A DNA stretch of 64,000 nt. Origin: Roseomonas sp. (GTDB lineage: Bacteria > Pseudomonadota > Alphaproteobacteria > Acetobacterales > Acetobacteraceae). Shown one piece after another: positions 43,895-52,433 of this stretch. Location of the stretch: assembly GCA_020249925.1 (NCBI GenBank), contig JADCER010000006.1, forward strand, positions 62,001 to 126,000. Direction: 5' to 3'. The first letter of the stretch is position 1. Every line of letters begins with the position of its first letter. The notes beneath the pieces were generated by a model. That model did no database searches. It worked only from the letters and a program-made list of their open reading frames with translations, and was not told the DNA's origin. Made by a program: the position numbers and the translations under genes.

Positions 43895-44662
43895 ATGTCA
43901 TGGATTTGCGCAGTCATGGTTGAAACTTTGATGACAAACCCCGCCCTGGCACGCGGGGCGGGTGTTGCGCTCTGGCGTCAGATCGCCTCGGCGCTGGAAG
44001 CCGATATCTCGGGCGGCAAGCGCCAGCCGGGCGAAAGGCTGCCGACTGAAGCGGCGCTGACTGAACGCTTCGCCGTCAACCGCCATACCGTACGCCGCGC
44101 TTTGGAAGAATTGGAAGCGCGCGGCATCATTCGCGTGGAACAGGGGCGCGGCGCCTTTGTGGCGGAAGATGTGCTGGATTATCCGCTTGGCCCGCGCACA
44201 CGATTTTCGGAGATTATTCGCCGGCAAAATCGAGAAGCGGCCGGACGCATTTTGCAGATTGCGGAAATCCCGGCAGAAGCACAAGTGGCGGCAGGCTTAC
44301 GCATCAGGCGGGGCAAAATGGTGCTGCGCGTGGCTCGGCTTTGCCTGGCCAATGGCCGGCCCGTGGCGCTTGGGCTGCACCACTTTCCCCTGCCGCGCTT
44401 TGCGGCCGCGGCGCAATCACTCGCGCAGCAGGCTTCCATCACTGTGGCTCTCGCGGCCTGCGGCGTGCCCGATTACCGGCGCCATTCCACGCGCATCACG
44501 GCGCGTCTGCCAAGCCCCGAAGAGGCGAAGCATCTGATGCAATCGCGTTCCCGCCCCGTGATTGTGGCGGAGGCCTTGAATACCGATCCGGAAGGCACGC
44601 CCGTGGATTGGACCCTTTCCTGTTACGCTGCCGCGCGCGTGCAATTGGTGATGGAGAGTTGA
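43895..44662 (+). CDS. phnF: GntR/UTRA-family repressor PhnF
   Basis: A transcriptional repressor of up to 255 residues. The winged helix is near the N terminus (ALWRQIASALEADISGG, then RLPTEAALTERFAVNRHTVRRALEELEARG), followed by a UTRA ligand domain (about 90-250) with the FSEIIRRQ and LPSPEEAKHLM segments. It likely senses a phosphonate intermediate or phosphate state and controls the divergent phn operon through the palindrome at 43850. The exact start is unclear: ATG at 43895, 43916 or 43931 are in frame, and 43931 (MTNPALARG) gives the usual family length. Confidence 0.9.
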   Translation: MSWICAVMVETLMTNPALARGAGVALWRQIASALEADISGGKRQPGERLPTEAALTERFAVNRHTVRRALEELEARGIIRVEQGRGAFVAEDVLDYPLGPRTRFSEIIRRQNREAAGRILQIAEIPAEAQVAAGLRIRRGKMVLRVARLCLANGRPVALGLHHFPLPRFAAAAQSLAQQASITVALAACGVPDYRRHSTRITARLPSPEEAKHLMQSRSRPVIVAEALNTDPEGTPVDWTLSCYAAARVQLVMES

Positions 44663-44664
44663 GC

Positions 44665-45804
44665 ATGGCCTGGATCATTCAAGGCGGCCAGGTGCTGCGC
44701 GATACGGCATTGGCGAAAGATGATCTCTGCCTTGCGGATGGCGTCATCACCGAAAATCCCACGCGCGCTGCAAGACGCTTCGATGCTTCTGACCTGCTGG
44801 TTTTGCCCGGCCTGGTGGATATCCATGGCGATGCGCATGAACGGCAATTCCAGCCGCGCCCCGGCATTGGCTTTCCCGCCGCGCTCGCCTTGCGTGATTC
44901 GGCGGCGCAATTGATTTCATGCGGCATCACCACCGCCTATCTTGGCGTAACGCTTTCCTGGGAACCTGGCTTGCGCTCGCTTGATGCATGGCGTGGCATG
45001 AAGGCGGCCTTGCGGGACATGAAGGACAGTACCGCGACCGATCTTCGCGTCCATCTGCGTTTTGAGGCTGATAATCTGGATGCGCTGGATGATGCGCTGG
45101 CTGATATTGCAGCCGGCGATGTGCATTTGCTTGGCTTTAATGATCACACGCCGGCAATCGTAAAAAAACTGGATCACCCCATCGAAGTTGCGAAATACGC
45201 CGGACGCGCAGGCATGCAGGCGGATGCCTTCACGGCACTCGCGAAAACTGTCTATGCACGGCGTGATGAGGTGCCGGTGGCGCGCGCGCGCCTCGCGGAA
45301 GCTGCCGCAATAGCCGGCATTCCCATGCTGAGCCATGATGATGACAGCATTGAACGCCGTGCATTGTTCCGCGCGCATGGTGCGCAGATTTGCGAATTCC
45401 CAATGAAGGAAGAAGTGGCCGCCGAAGCCCGCGCCGCAGGCGAAGCGGTAGTGATGGGTGCGCCCAATGTGGTACGTGGCGGCAGCCATTTGGGCTGGGC
45501 ATCTGCCGCACCGCTTGCGGAACGCGGTTTGGTGAATGTGCTGGCATCTGACTATTTCTGGCCTGCCATGCTGGAAGCGGCCTTCATCATGGCTCAGCGC
45601 GGCGTGCTGGATTTGCCCCGTGCCTGGGCGCTGGTTTCCGCCAATCCGGCTGAGGCTTGTGGCCTGCATGATCGCGGCCGGCTTGCGGCCGGGCTGCGCG
45701 GCGATGTGGTGGTGGTGGATGCAGCACGCCGCGCATCGGTTGCGGTATTCGCGGAAGGCCGGCTGGCCTGGTTAGCGGCGGAAGCAGCGGGACGGATGGG
45801 TTAG
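44665..45804 (+). CDS. Second, diverged PhnM-type amidohydrolase
   Basis: A 379-residue paralogue of PhnM. The metal motif reads DIHGDAHERQF (about 54-64) where the first PhnM has DVHTDNLERQ; LSHDDDS and NVVRGGSHLGW are kept. The spacing and the ASDYFWPAML segment agree with PhnM. It is two bases downstream of phnF in the same direction and thus shares the repressor's operon, opposite to the canonical phnM. It may process a different phosphonate or nucleotide substrate, or be a more distant enzyme recruited to this regulon. Start ATG 44665, with GGAGAG upstream. Confidence 0.85.
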   Translation: MAWIIQGGQVLRDTALAKDDLCLADGVITENPTRAARRFDASDLLVLPGLVDIHGDAHERQFQPRPGIGFPAALALRDSAAQLISCGITTAYLGVTLSWEPGLRSLDAWRGMKAALRDMKDSTATDLRVHLRFEADNLDALDDALADIAAGDVHLLGFNDHTPAIVKKLDHPIEVAKYAGRAGMQADAFTALAKTVYARRDEVPVARARLAEAAAIAGIPMLSHDDDSIERRALFRAHGAQICEFPMKEEVAAEARAAGEAVVMGAPNVVRGGSHLGWASAAPLAERGLVNVLASDYFWPAMLEAAFIMAQRGVLDLPRAWALVSANPAEACGLHDRGRLAAGLRGDVVVVDAARRASVAVFAEGRLAWLAAEAAGRMG

Positions 45805-45918
45805 GCTATATTCGACGCTTTCCGTTGATGGCCGGTTTGGCAGGAAAGCTTCGACAAGCCTCGCCATCTGCGATCATGGGTGATTTCCGTTCGTTGAAGC
45901 CTCAAGCGGCATCCTATC

Positions 45919-46305
45919 TCACGCCTTGGCGCCGATCACCGCAATGGCTTCGATTTCAATGCGCGTCAGCGGTGTGGTGAAGCTGGCCCCACCCACACAA
46001 GTGCTGGCGGGCGGCACGGCAAGCGGCGCCAGGATGCGCCGGCGCACCGCATCAAAGCCGGCATAATCGCGCATATCCGAAAGATAGGTATTCAGCTTCA
46101 GCACATCGGCGAAACTGCCGCCTTCCTGCGCCAGGGCGCGGGTCAGGCGCGCGAAACATTCCTCGGCCTGCGCTTCCACGCCTTGCGCTTCAGCCGCACT
46201 CCCGCGCGCGGTGACACCGGAACAAAAAACCAGCTTGGCACCGCCCGGCAAAGGCAGGCTGCGCGTGGGCGCAAAGGCGGGTTTGGATGGGGCGGCTTCG
46301 GCCAT
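45919..46305 (-). CDS. RidA/YjgF family protein
   Basis: A 128-residue Rid-family protein, possible deaminase of reactive enamines. The C-terminal TRIEIEAIAVIG keeps the family glutamate, but the segment normally reading PART/PARS, whose arginine is needed for imine deaminase activity, reads PAST. It therefore belongs to a Rid branch of unknown activity. ATG at 46305 with GGGAA upstream is preferred over one eight codons earlier. It is 58 bases downstream of the MFS gene, on the same strand. Confidence 0.85.
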   Translation of the reverse strand: MAEAAPSKPAFAPTRSLPLPGGAKLVFCSGVTARGSAAEAQGVEAQAEECFARLTRALAQEGGSFADVLKLNTYLSDMRDYAGFDAVRRRILAPLAVPPASTCVGGASFTTPLTRIEIEAIAVIGAKA

Positions 46306-46362
46306 GGTTCTATTCCCTGAAAACGGCACCAGCTTGCCCCGCCCTGCCCGCCCGACACAAGC

Positions 46363-47847
46363 TCAATAACGGCGCAGCGGCACGCGCCAAGCCATGACAG
46401 AAGCAGCGCCCACCAACACGGCGACAATGATGAAAAGGCCGCGGAAGGGCTCAGCCAAGGCAGCGCGCAATTGCGCCACGCCATCGCCGCCCAAACGCGC
46501 GCCCAAACCGCCAAGGTCGGTAACGAGTGCGGCGAAACCTTCGCTCAGTGCCGGCGTGAACAGGGCCATGGCGCCGAAAATCGCCGCCGCCGCCACCGCC
46601 GCACCAAGCGCTGCGCCGAAATTGCGTGAGAAAGCGACACCAGCCGCCGCAATGCCAAGCCGCCCCTGCCCCGCCGCCGCCTGCACCGTGGTCTGCACCA
46701 CCGGATAGGATGTGCCAGACCCAAAGGTTGCCACGCCCAACAGCGCCAACATCAGCCATAGCGGCATGGCCGCTGCATAGATCGCAAGCAAGCTCCAGAT
46801 CAGTGCCGCCACCGGCAGGCCGATGCTCGGCCACAGCATCGCCTGCCCGGTGCGCGCCACCATCTTGCCGGAGAAAAACGCGCCAAAGGAGGAGCCAATG
46901 GAAATCGCGAGCAGCACCAGCCCAGCCGAGGCCGGATCATAGCCGCGCACCACTTGCAGCCATAAGGGCAGGAAGGAAATCAAGCCCACCTGCGCCGCCA
47001 CCACCAGGATAGAAAGCATCAACAGGCGCCAAATGCTTGCCTCGGCAAATAAGGGCAGCGGCAAAAGCGGTTCGGGTTGGCGGCGTTCAACCCGTAGCAG
47101 CGCGACACCCGCGAATAGCGCCATGGCCACCAGGCCCAGGATCAAGGGCAGATAGGCCGCATCAAAACGCCGCGCGCGATCCAGCGCGACCAAAGCCGCC
47201 CCCATGGTCAGCACAAACAGCGCAAGGCCCAGCCAATCAAAACGCCAGCGCCGCCCGGCGTGATCCGGCACAATATCGGGCAGGCGCCGCGCGATATAGG
47301 CGCAGACCAAGGGCAAGGGCAGCAGGAACCAGAAAATCCAGCGCCAGCCGAAAGCCTGGGTGATGAAGCCCCCCGCCACCGGCCCGAAGGCCGAGGCAAA
47401 TCCATAAGCCCCCGCAATCCAGGCCTGGAATTTGCCGCGTTCGCGCGGTGGCACAATTTCACCAATCAAAGCTTGCGTCAGGGTCAGCAACGCGCCACCG
47501 CCAAAGCCCTGGATCACGCGTGCGGCGATAAGGCTTGGCAGATTGGGCGCCAGCGCGCAGCCGGCGCAGCCCACGAAAAAAATCGCCAGCGCCACAAACA
47601 GCAAGCGCCGCCGACCAAAGAAATCACCAAGCTGACCAAACACAGGCGCGGCGCAGGTGGCCGCCACCAGATAGGCAATCAGGATCCAGGAAACCCGCTC
47701 GATCCCGCCCATATCGGTTGCGATATCGGCCAGCGCGGTGGCGACAATCGTCTGATCCACCGCGGAGAGGAAAATCACCAGCGCAATCGCCGGAAAGCCG
47801 CGCAGGAAACGGGCGCGAAGCTCGGCGGTGGGGTCATCCACCCTCAT
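46363..47847 (-). CDS. MFS drug efflux transporter (DHA2/EmrB-QacA type)
   Basis: A 494-residue integral membrane protein, length and motif set of the 14-helix DHA2 family. Motif D1-like SAVDQTIVATALADIATDMGG in helix 1 (quoted in part, AVDQTIVATAL), motif A GQLGDFFGRRRLL between helices 2 and 3, and motif C GAYGFASAFGPVAGG in helix 5. It likely exports lipophilic compounds with proton exchange; substrate unknown. I use the ATG at 47847, 20 bases after the accA stop; a longer frame enters accA. Confidence 0.9.
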   Translation of the reverse strand: MRVDDPTAELRARFLRGFPAIALVIFLSAVDQTIVATALADIATDMGGIERVSWILIAYLVAATCAAPVFGQLGDFFGRRRLLFVALAIFFVGCAGCALAPNLPSLIAARVIQGFGGGALLTLTQALIGEIVPPRERGKFQAWIAGAYGFASAFGPVAGGFITQAFGWRWIFWFLLPLPLVCAYIARRLPDIVPDHAGRRWRFDWLGLALFVLTMGAALVALDRARRFDAAYLPLILGLVAMALFAGVALLRVERRQPEPLLPLPLFAEASIWRLLMLSILVVAAQVGLISFLPLWLQVVRGYDPASAGLVLLAISIGSSFGAFFSGKMVARTGQAMLWPSIGLPVAALIWSLLAIYAAAMPLWLMLALLGVATFGSGTSYPVVQTTVQAAAGQGRLGIAAAGVAFSRNFGAALGAAVAAAAIFGAMALFTPALSEGFAALVTDLGGLGARLGGDGVAQLRAALAEPFRGLFIIVAVLVGAASVMAWRVPLRRY

Positions 47848-47866
47848 TTGGTGCCGCCCAAGCGGT

Positions 47867-48817
47867 TCAGGCGCTCCGCCCCATTTCCAGGAATTTGTCG
47901 CGCCGGCGGGCGCGCAGCGTGGCACCATCCAAAGCGAGCAAGGGTGTCAGCAGGGTTTCGATCTTATCACCCAAAGCCGCAATTACCGTCGCGGCATCGC
48001 GATGCGCGCCGCCCAAAGGTTCCGGTACCACAACATCCACCAGGCCAAGCTTGCGCAAATCATCCGCCGTCAGCTTCAGCGCTTCGGCGGCAGTGCTGGC
48101 CTGCGCCGCATCGCGCCACAGGATGGAAGCGCAGCCTTCAGGGCTGATCACGGAATAGATCGCGTGTTCCAGCATGATGATGCGATCCGCCGCCGCCAGC
48201 GCAATCGCGCCGCCCGATCCGCCTTCACCAATAATGGTTGCGATGAAGGGCACCGGCGCATCAAGCCCAGCTTCAATGGACCGCGCAATGGCCTCCGCCT
48301 GGCCACGGGCTTCCGCATCAATCCCAGGAAAGGCGCCTGATGTATCAACAAAGGACAGAATCGGCAGGCCGAAACGCCCGGCCAATTCCATCAGGCGGCG
48401 TGCCTTCCGATAGCCCTCGGGCCGCGCCATGCCGAAATTATGTTTCACGCGGCTTTCGGTATCATGGCCACGTTCCGTCCCCAGCACCATAACAGCACGG
48501 CCGCGGAAGCGCCCCATCCCACCCACCACCGCCGCGTCATCGGCAAAGGCGCGGTCACCGGCAAGCGGCGTGAAATCCTGGATCAGGGCCGCGATATAAT
48601 CTGTCGCATGCGGCCGATCCGGGTGGCGCGCCACCTGCGCCTTCTGCCAGGGCGACAGCTTGGCATAGGTGGTCTTCAGCAGCGCTTGGGCTTTTTCGCC
48701 AAGGCGGCCGATCTCCTCGGCCACATCAATGCCGCCGGCGTCGGTGGTCCGACGCAGCTCCTCGATCTTGCCTTCAAGCTCGGCGATGGGTTTTTCGAAA
48801 TCCAGGAAGTGACGCAT
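47867..48817 (-). CDS. accA: Acetyl-CoA carboxylase carboxyltransferase subunit alpha
   Basis: A 316-residue subunit that with AccD transfers carboxyl from biotin to acetyl-CoA, first step of fatty-acid synthesis. MRHFLDFEKPIAELEGKIEEL start, HPDRPHATDYIAAL, GMARPEGYRKARRLMELAGRF, FVDTSGAFPGIDAEARGQAEAIA and GEGGSGGAIALAAADRI are classic AccA. It is just 9 bases after xerD on the minus strand, an order often seen in this bacterial group. Confidence 0.97.
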   Translation of the reverse strand: MRHFLDFEKPIAELEGKIEELRRTTDAGGIDVAEEIGRLGEKAQALLKTTYAKLSPWQKAQVARHPDRPHATDYIAALIQDFTPLAGDRAFADDAAVVGGMGRFRGRAVMVLGTERGHDTESRVKHNFGMARPEGYRKARRLMELAGRFGLPILSFVDTSGAFPGIDAEARGQAEAIARSIEAGLDAPVPFIATIIGEGGSGGAIALAAADRIIMLEHAIYSVISPEGCASILWRDAAQASTAAEALKLTADDLRKLGLVDVVVPEPLGGAHRDAATVIAALGDKIETLLTPLLALDGATLRARRRDKFLEMGRSA

Positions 48818-48826
48818 GGCGGGGGG

Positions 48827-49780
48827 TTAGCCCAAATCCGCCTGGGATGCGACCCCTGGTCCTGCAAGCGGGTGATGTTCCGCCACCAGGGCGCGCAGCC
48901 GCTCCTCCAACACCTTGGTGTAAATCTGCGTGGTGCCGATATCCGCGTGCCCCAGCAGCATTTGCAGGCTGCGCAAATCCGCCCCCCGTTGCAGCAGATG
49001 GGACGCAAAGGAATGGCGCAGCACATGCGGGCTGACCCGGCCGGGGTCAATCCCCGCGGCCAGCGCGACTTCCTTCAACATCAAGCCCAAAGCCTGGCGC
49101 GTAAGGTGCCCCGACGCCCCGCGAGAGGGGAAAAGATGGCGGCTGGCCTTGCCCTTTTCCTCCGGCCGGGCGGCCAGGGCCAATTCCCGGGCGCGTTCGG
49201 AGATCGGCACCAGCCTTTCCCGCCCGCCCTTGCCGCGCACGGCAATCAATGGCGCGCCGGGGCGAAGCGCCGCCGCCGGCAGGCTGACCAGCTCAGAAAC
49301 ACGGAGCCCGCTGCAATAAAGCATTTCAATCACTGCCGCCGCTACCGGCCCCCTTTTGCCGGGCAGCGCGGCGGCGGCGGTAATCAGCGCCTCCACCTCC
49401 TCCTCGCGCAGCGCCTTGGGCAGGCTTTGCGGCAGGCGGGGGGCTTCCAGCAATTCTGAGGGGTCATCGGCCCTGACCCCCTCACGCAGCAGGAATTGAT
49501 GGAATTGGCGAATGGCGGAAAGCCGCCTGGCCTGGGTGCGCGCGGCCAAGCCCTGGGCGGCGAGGCCCGCCAGCCAGGCGCGGAGCAAGGCGCTATCCGC
49601 CCCATGCAGCGCCACGCCCTTGGCGGCGGCAAAACCCGCAAAATCCTGCAAATCCGCCTGATAGGCCGCGAGCGTATTGCGCGCGGCGCCGCGTTCAGCA
49701 GCCAGCATTTCCAAAAACGCCTCGGCATGGCGGGACAGCCCCAGCTGGGCCGATTGGTTAGCGCCCTCGGAAGCGGTCAT
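48827..49780 (-). CDS. xerD: Site-specific tyrosine recombinase XerD
   Basis: A 317-residue recombinase resolving chromosome dimers at dif with XerC under FtsK control. The catalytic set is intact: R160 (SGLRVSEL), K184 (RGKGGRE), H252 and R255 (HVLRHSFASHLL), H278 (GHADIGTTQIYT) and nucleophile Y287. The N-terminal SAM-like domain covers about 15-105. The start overlaps a small membrane protein gene by 23 bases. The assignment to XerD rather than XerC comes from its position beside accA and aroK-aroB. Confidence 0.93.
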   Translation of the reverse strand: MTASEGANQSAQLGLSRHAEAFLEMLAAERGAARNTLAAYQADLQDFAGFAAAKGVALHGADSALLRAWLAGLAAQGLAARTQARRLSAIRQFHQFLLREGVRADDPSELLEAPRLPQSLPKALREEEVEALITAAAALPGKRGPVAAAVIEMLYCSGLRVSELVSLPAAALRPGAPLIAVRGKGGRERLVPISERARELALAARPEEKGKASRHLFPSRGASGHLTRQALGLMLKEVALAAGIDPGRVSPHVLRHSFASHLLQRGADLRSLQMLLGHADIGTTQIYTKVLEERLRALVAEHHPLAGPGVASQADLG

Positions 49781-49904
49781 TCGGGATGGTGCGCTCGACG
49801 GCCTGAGGGGTCACGCTGGGCGGAAAGGCGCCAATCAGGATCAGGCCCAGGGCAAAAAGGCCAAGCACCACGGCAACAACCAGCAGAAGTGGGTTACGGA
49901 ACAT
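49758..49904 (-). CDS. 48-residue single-pass membrane protein upstream of xerD
   Basis: A short frame (MFRNPLLLVVAVVLGLFALG at the N terminus) encoding one strong transmembrane helix (residues 5-26, N-terminus inside) and a polar tail with PSVTPQAVERTIPNDRFRG. The GC-rich third-codon pattern is coding-like. It overlaps the xerD start by 23 bases and is divergent from the aroK-aroB gene. No domain family is recognised; homologues in relatives at the same place would confirm it. Confidence 0.6.
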   Translation of the reverse strand: MFRNPLLLVVAVVLGLFALGLILIGAFPPSVTPQAVERTIPNDRFRGR

Positions 49905-49961
49905 GCTGGCGGCGGGGCTCCCTCTCGCTTTCCTGAAATCGTGCTAACGCTCAGCCCCAAG

Positions 49962-51656
49962 ATGCGCAACTCTCTCTTTGATGATGCCCTGCCGGGCCTG
50001 CCCGAACCCGCCGCAGGGCGCGATCCGTCGCGGCCCAGCATTGTGCTGGTCGGGCTGCCGGGGGCCGGGAAATCCGCGCTCGGGCGGCGGCTGGCCGGGC
50101 TTTTGGGCCTGCCTTTTCGAGACGCCGACACGGAAATCGAAAACGCTGCCGGCATGCCGATTACGGAGATTTTCGCCCGCTATGGCGAGCCGCATTTCCG
50201 CGATGGTGAGCGCCGCGTGATTTCCCGCCTGTTGGCCGGCCCGCCTTTGGTGCTGGCGACCGGCGGCGGCGCCTTTGCCGATGCCGCCACGCGGGCTGCG
50301 ATTCGCGCAAGTGGCGCCATTTCCATCTGGCTGAAATGCCCGCTTTCGGTGCTGATCCGCCGGGTCGCGGGGCGCGAACATCGCCCCATGTTCCTGAATG
50401 CCGACCCGGCCGAGGTGCTGCAGCGCCTGATGAATGCACGCCACCCGCTTTATGCCGAGGCTGACATCACACTCGCCTGCAATGACGAAAGCCTGGAAAA
50501 CACCTCCCGCCGCCTGGAGCATGCCTTGAAGACCTATCACCCGCCCGAACGCGTACCTGTCGGTCTTGGGGAGCGCGCCTATGAAGTGCTGGTCGGGCAG
50601 GGCTTGCTGGGGCGCGCCGGCGGCCTGCTGGCACCCGTGCTGCCGGCCAAGCGTGTCGCGATCATCTCGGACGCCACGGTGGCGCCTTTGCATCTGCCGA
50701 CCTTGCGCGCCGGCTTGCAGGAAGCGGGCTTTGCCATTGCCGCAGAACTGACCGTGCCCCCCGGCGAAGCGAGCAAGGATTTTGGCCGCCTGCATGGGTT
50801 GTTGGATGATTTGCTCTCTGCGGGCGTTGATCGGCGCACCGCAGTGATAGCGCTGGGCGGCGGCGTGGTGGGGGATTTGGCGGGCTTCGCGGCGGCGATT
50901 GCCATGCGCGGCCTGCCCTTTGTGCAAATCCCAACCACGCTTTTGGCCCAGGTTGATAGCAGTGTTGGCGGCAAGACCGGGGTGAACCTCAAGGCCGGGA
51001 AGAACCTCGCTGGTGCATTTCATCAGCCGAGGATCGTGCTGGCCGATACGGATACGCTCGGCACCCTGCCACCGCGCGAATTGCGCGCAGGCTATGCGGA
51101 AGTGGCCAAGCACGGTTTGCTGCAAGGCGAATTCTGGCATTGGTGCGAAGCTAATGGTCGTGCCGTTGTCGCCGGCGATGCGGGCGCGCTTGCTGTTGCC
51201 GTGATCGAATCCTGCAAGCTGAAAGCCGCCGTGGTGGCCGCGGATGAGCGTGAGGAAAGTGCCGAGGGCGGGCGCGCCTTGCTCAATCTTGGCCATACCT
51301 TTGGCCATGCCTTGGAAGCGGAAGCGCGCTTTGATGGTAGCGTTTTGCACGGGGAGGCGGTGGCGGTTGGGCTTGGCCTGGCAGCATCGCTTTCCGCGCG
51401 GCTTGGGCATTGCAGCCAGGAATGGCCTTCACGCGTGATTGCGCATCTGGCGGCTTGCGGCCTGCCCGCGCGCATCAGTGATTTGCCGCGCCGCTTCACC
51501 GTGGATGCGCTGCTCGGGCGCATGGCGAAGGACAAGAAAAACCGCGACGGCAAGATGCGCTTTGTGCTGCTGCGGGGCCCTGGTGATTGCTTCACCAGCA
51601 GTGATGTGCCGGCGGAGATGGTGGAGAAGCTGTTGCGGGATGAGGGGGCGGGTTAG
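49962..51656 (+). CDS. aroKB: Bifunctional shikimate kinase / 3-dehydroquinate synthase (AroK-AroB fusion)
   Basis: A 564-residue fusion. The N-terminal kinase (to about 190) has P-loop GLPGAGKSA, the DADTEIE (D of shikimate binding) segment, FRDGERRVI and LATGGGAF, and phosphorylates shikimate. The C-terminal synthase (about 200-564) has ALGGGVVGDLAGFAAA, PTTLLAQVDSSVGGKTGVN and NLGHTFGHALEAE with the zinc histidines and KDKKNRDGK, converting DAHP to dehydroquinate. The two steps are non-consecutive in the pathway. I start at ATG 49962 (MRNSLFDD); a GTG 21 bases upstream is possible. Such fusions are known in Rhodospirillales. Confidence 0.95.
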   Translation: MRNSLFDDALPGLPEPAAGRDPSRPSIVLVGLPGAGKSALGRRLAGLLGLPFRDADTEIENAAGMPITEIFARYGEPHFRDGERRVISRLLAGPPLVLATGGGAFADAATRAAIRASGAISIWLKCPLSVLIRRVAGREHRPMFLNADPAEVLQRLMNARHPLYAEADITLACNDESLENTSRRLEHALKTYHPPERVPVGLGERAYEVLVGQGLLGRAGGLLAPVLPAKRVAIISDATVAPLHLPTLRAGLQEAGFAIAAELTVPPGEASKDFGRLHGLLDDLLSAGVDRRTAVIALGGGVVGDLAGFAAAIAMRGLPFVQIPTTLLAQVDSSVGGKTGVNLKAGKNLAGAFHQPRIVLADTDTLGTLPPRELRAGYAEVAKHGLLQGEFWHWCEANGRAVVAGDAGALAVAVIESCKLKAAVVAADEREESAEGGRALLNLGHTFGHALEAEARFDGSVLHGEAVAVGLGLAASLSARLGHCSQEWPSRVIAHLAACGLPARISDLPRRFTVDALLGRMAKDKKNRDGKMRFVLLRGPGDCFTSSDVPAEMVEKLLRDEGAG

Positions 51657-51660
51657 GCGC

Positions 51661-51699
51661 GGCGGGCATCTCCGTCACGCTTCGGAGAGTAGCCCCGCC
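51661..51699. other. Nested stem between aroK-aroB and the unknown gene
   Basis: TCTCCG (51669-51674) pairs with CGGAGA (51683-51688) inside a looser GC-rich outer pairing (GGCGGGC with GCCCCGCC). It lies in the gap between convergent genes and could help end transcription, but it lacks a T run. Confidence 0.35.
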
Positions 51700-51737
51700 A
51701 TGCGCCTAAAGCCTGGGCCAGCACGCAATCGCATTCG

Positions 51738-52433
51738 CTAACGGGGCTGACGTTCCGACCTTGGACGTGACAGGTAAATCGCGGCTACTTCCTGCCCAAC
51801 AGCACTGCACCTGATAAGCGTATCACGTCCACGAACACATGCTTCCACGGCATTGTTAATTTGCGCATCATTCCAAGAAGTGATGCGATTTGGCGCGGGA
51901 CGTCCTGCGCGTGTTTCTGATACAGCCTGAGCAAATGTTGCATCCAGTGCTGCACCCGGCGACGCTTGATAGACTTTTCCCTGACCATCCAGCTGCATGG
52001 GCGTGCCGGTGGAATTCGCATAGGCTGGATTGCGGCTAACATTCACCAACCCATTCACCAACGCCAGCGCGGCTTGATTCGTTTGGGGAGTCGGGTTCAT
52101 GCCATCAACACTTCTTAAGTCACGGAAAGGAGCAAGCAAATCGACGCCACCAGTTTTGCCTCTGGCAGTGGCACCCGCAGCAGCTTCAAGCACGCCACGA
52201 CAGAACTGACCAACGGTGGCTTGTGGTGCCTGATCGAAATATCCCGGCGTGTTATTGTCTCTCAAGGATGCCATTCTGCCATTCATACAATCAATACGAG
52301 AAATAAAAGAATCGCCGCCGTTACTTAACCGGTTCACCATCGCCTGTAATTGTTCCTGCGGGGATGGCGTTGATTGCCGTGCCTGCGCCAGTATAATTTT
52401 GGGCTGCGTCGTAGGTGCTAAGGTCTCCGTCAT
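51738..52433 (-). CDS. Unknown AT-richer gene fused in frame behind a receptor relic
   Basis: A 231-residue protein from ATG 52433, placed 7 bases after AGGAGA. It begins MTETLAPTTQPKIILAQARQ and has conserved-looking cysteines (SRIDCMNG, QFCRG, VEACVRG, IRCSAVG), which could form disulfides. No family is recognised. Base composition is lower in GC than all close neighbours, suggesting acquisition. The frame stays open upstream through the relic to an ATG at 52610 that would add a signal peptide (total 290 residues), so an exported form is possible. Its origin and role are unknown. Confidence 0.6.
   Translation of the reverse strand: MTETLAPTTQPKIILAQARQSTPSPQEQLQAMVNRLSNGGDSFISRIDCMNGRMASLRDNNTPGYFDQAPQATVGQFCRGVLEAAAGATARGKTGGVDLLAPFRDLRSVDGMNPTPQTNQAALALVNGLVNVSRNPAYANSTGTPMQLDGQGKVYQASPGAALDATFAQAVSETRAGRPAPNRITSWNDAQINNAVEACVRGRDTLIRCSAVGQEVAAIYLSRPRSERQPR

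Noticed and set aside
44341..44664. N-terminal extension of the second phnM
   Set aside because: It overlaps phnF in another frame and lacks similarity; ATG 44665 with GGAGAG is the clear start.
48827..49780. Integrase of a mobile element
   Set aside because: The tyrosine recombinase matches XerD in length and motifs and lies by accA, a housekeeping place.
49944..51410. 488-residue minus-strand frame
   Set aside because: Antisense to aroK-aroB; both enzyme signatures are on the plus strand.
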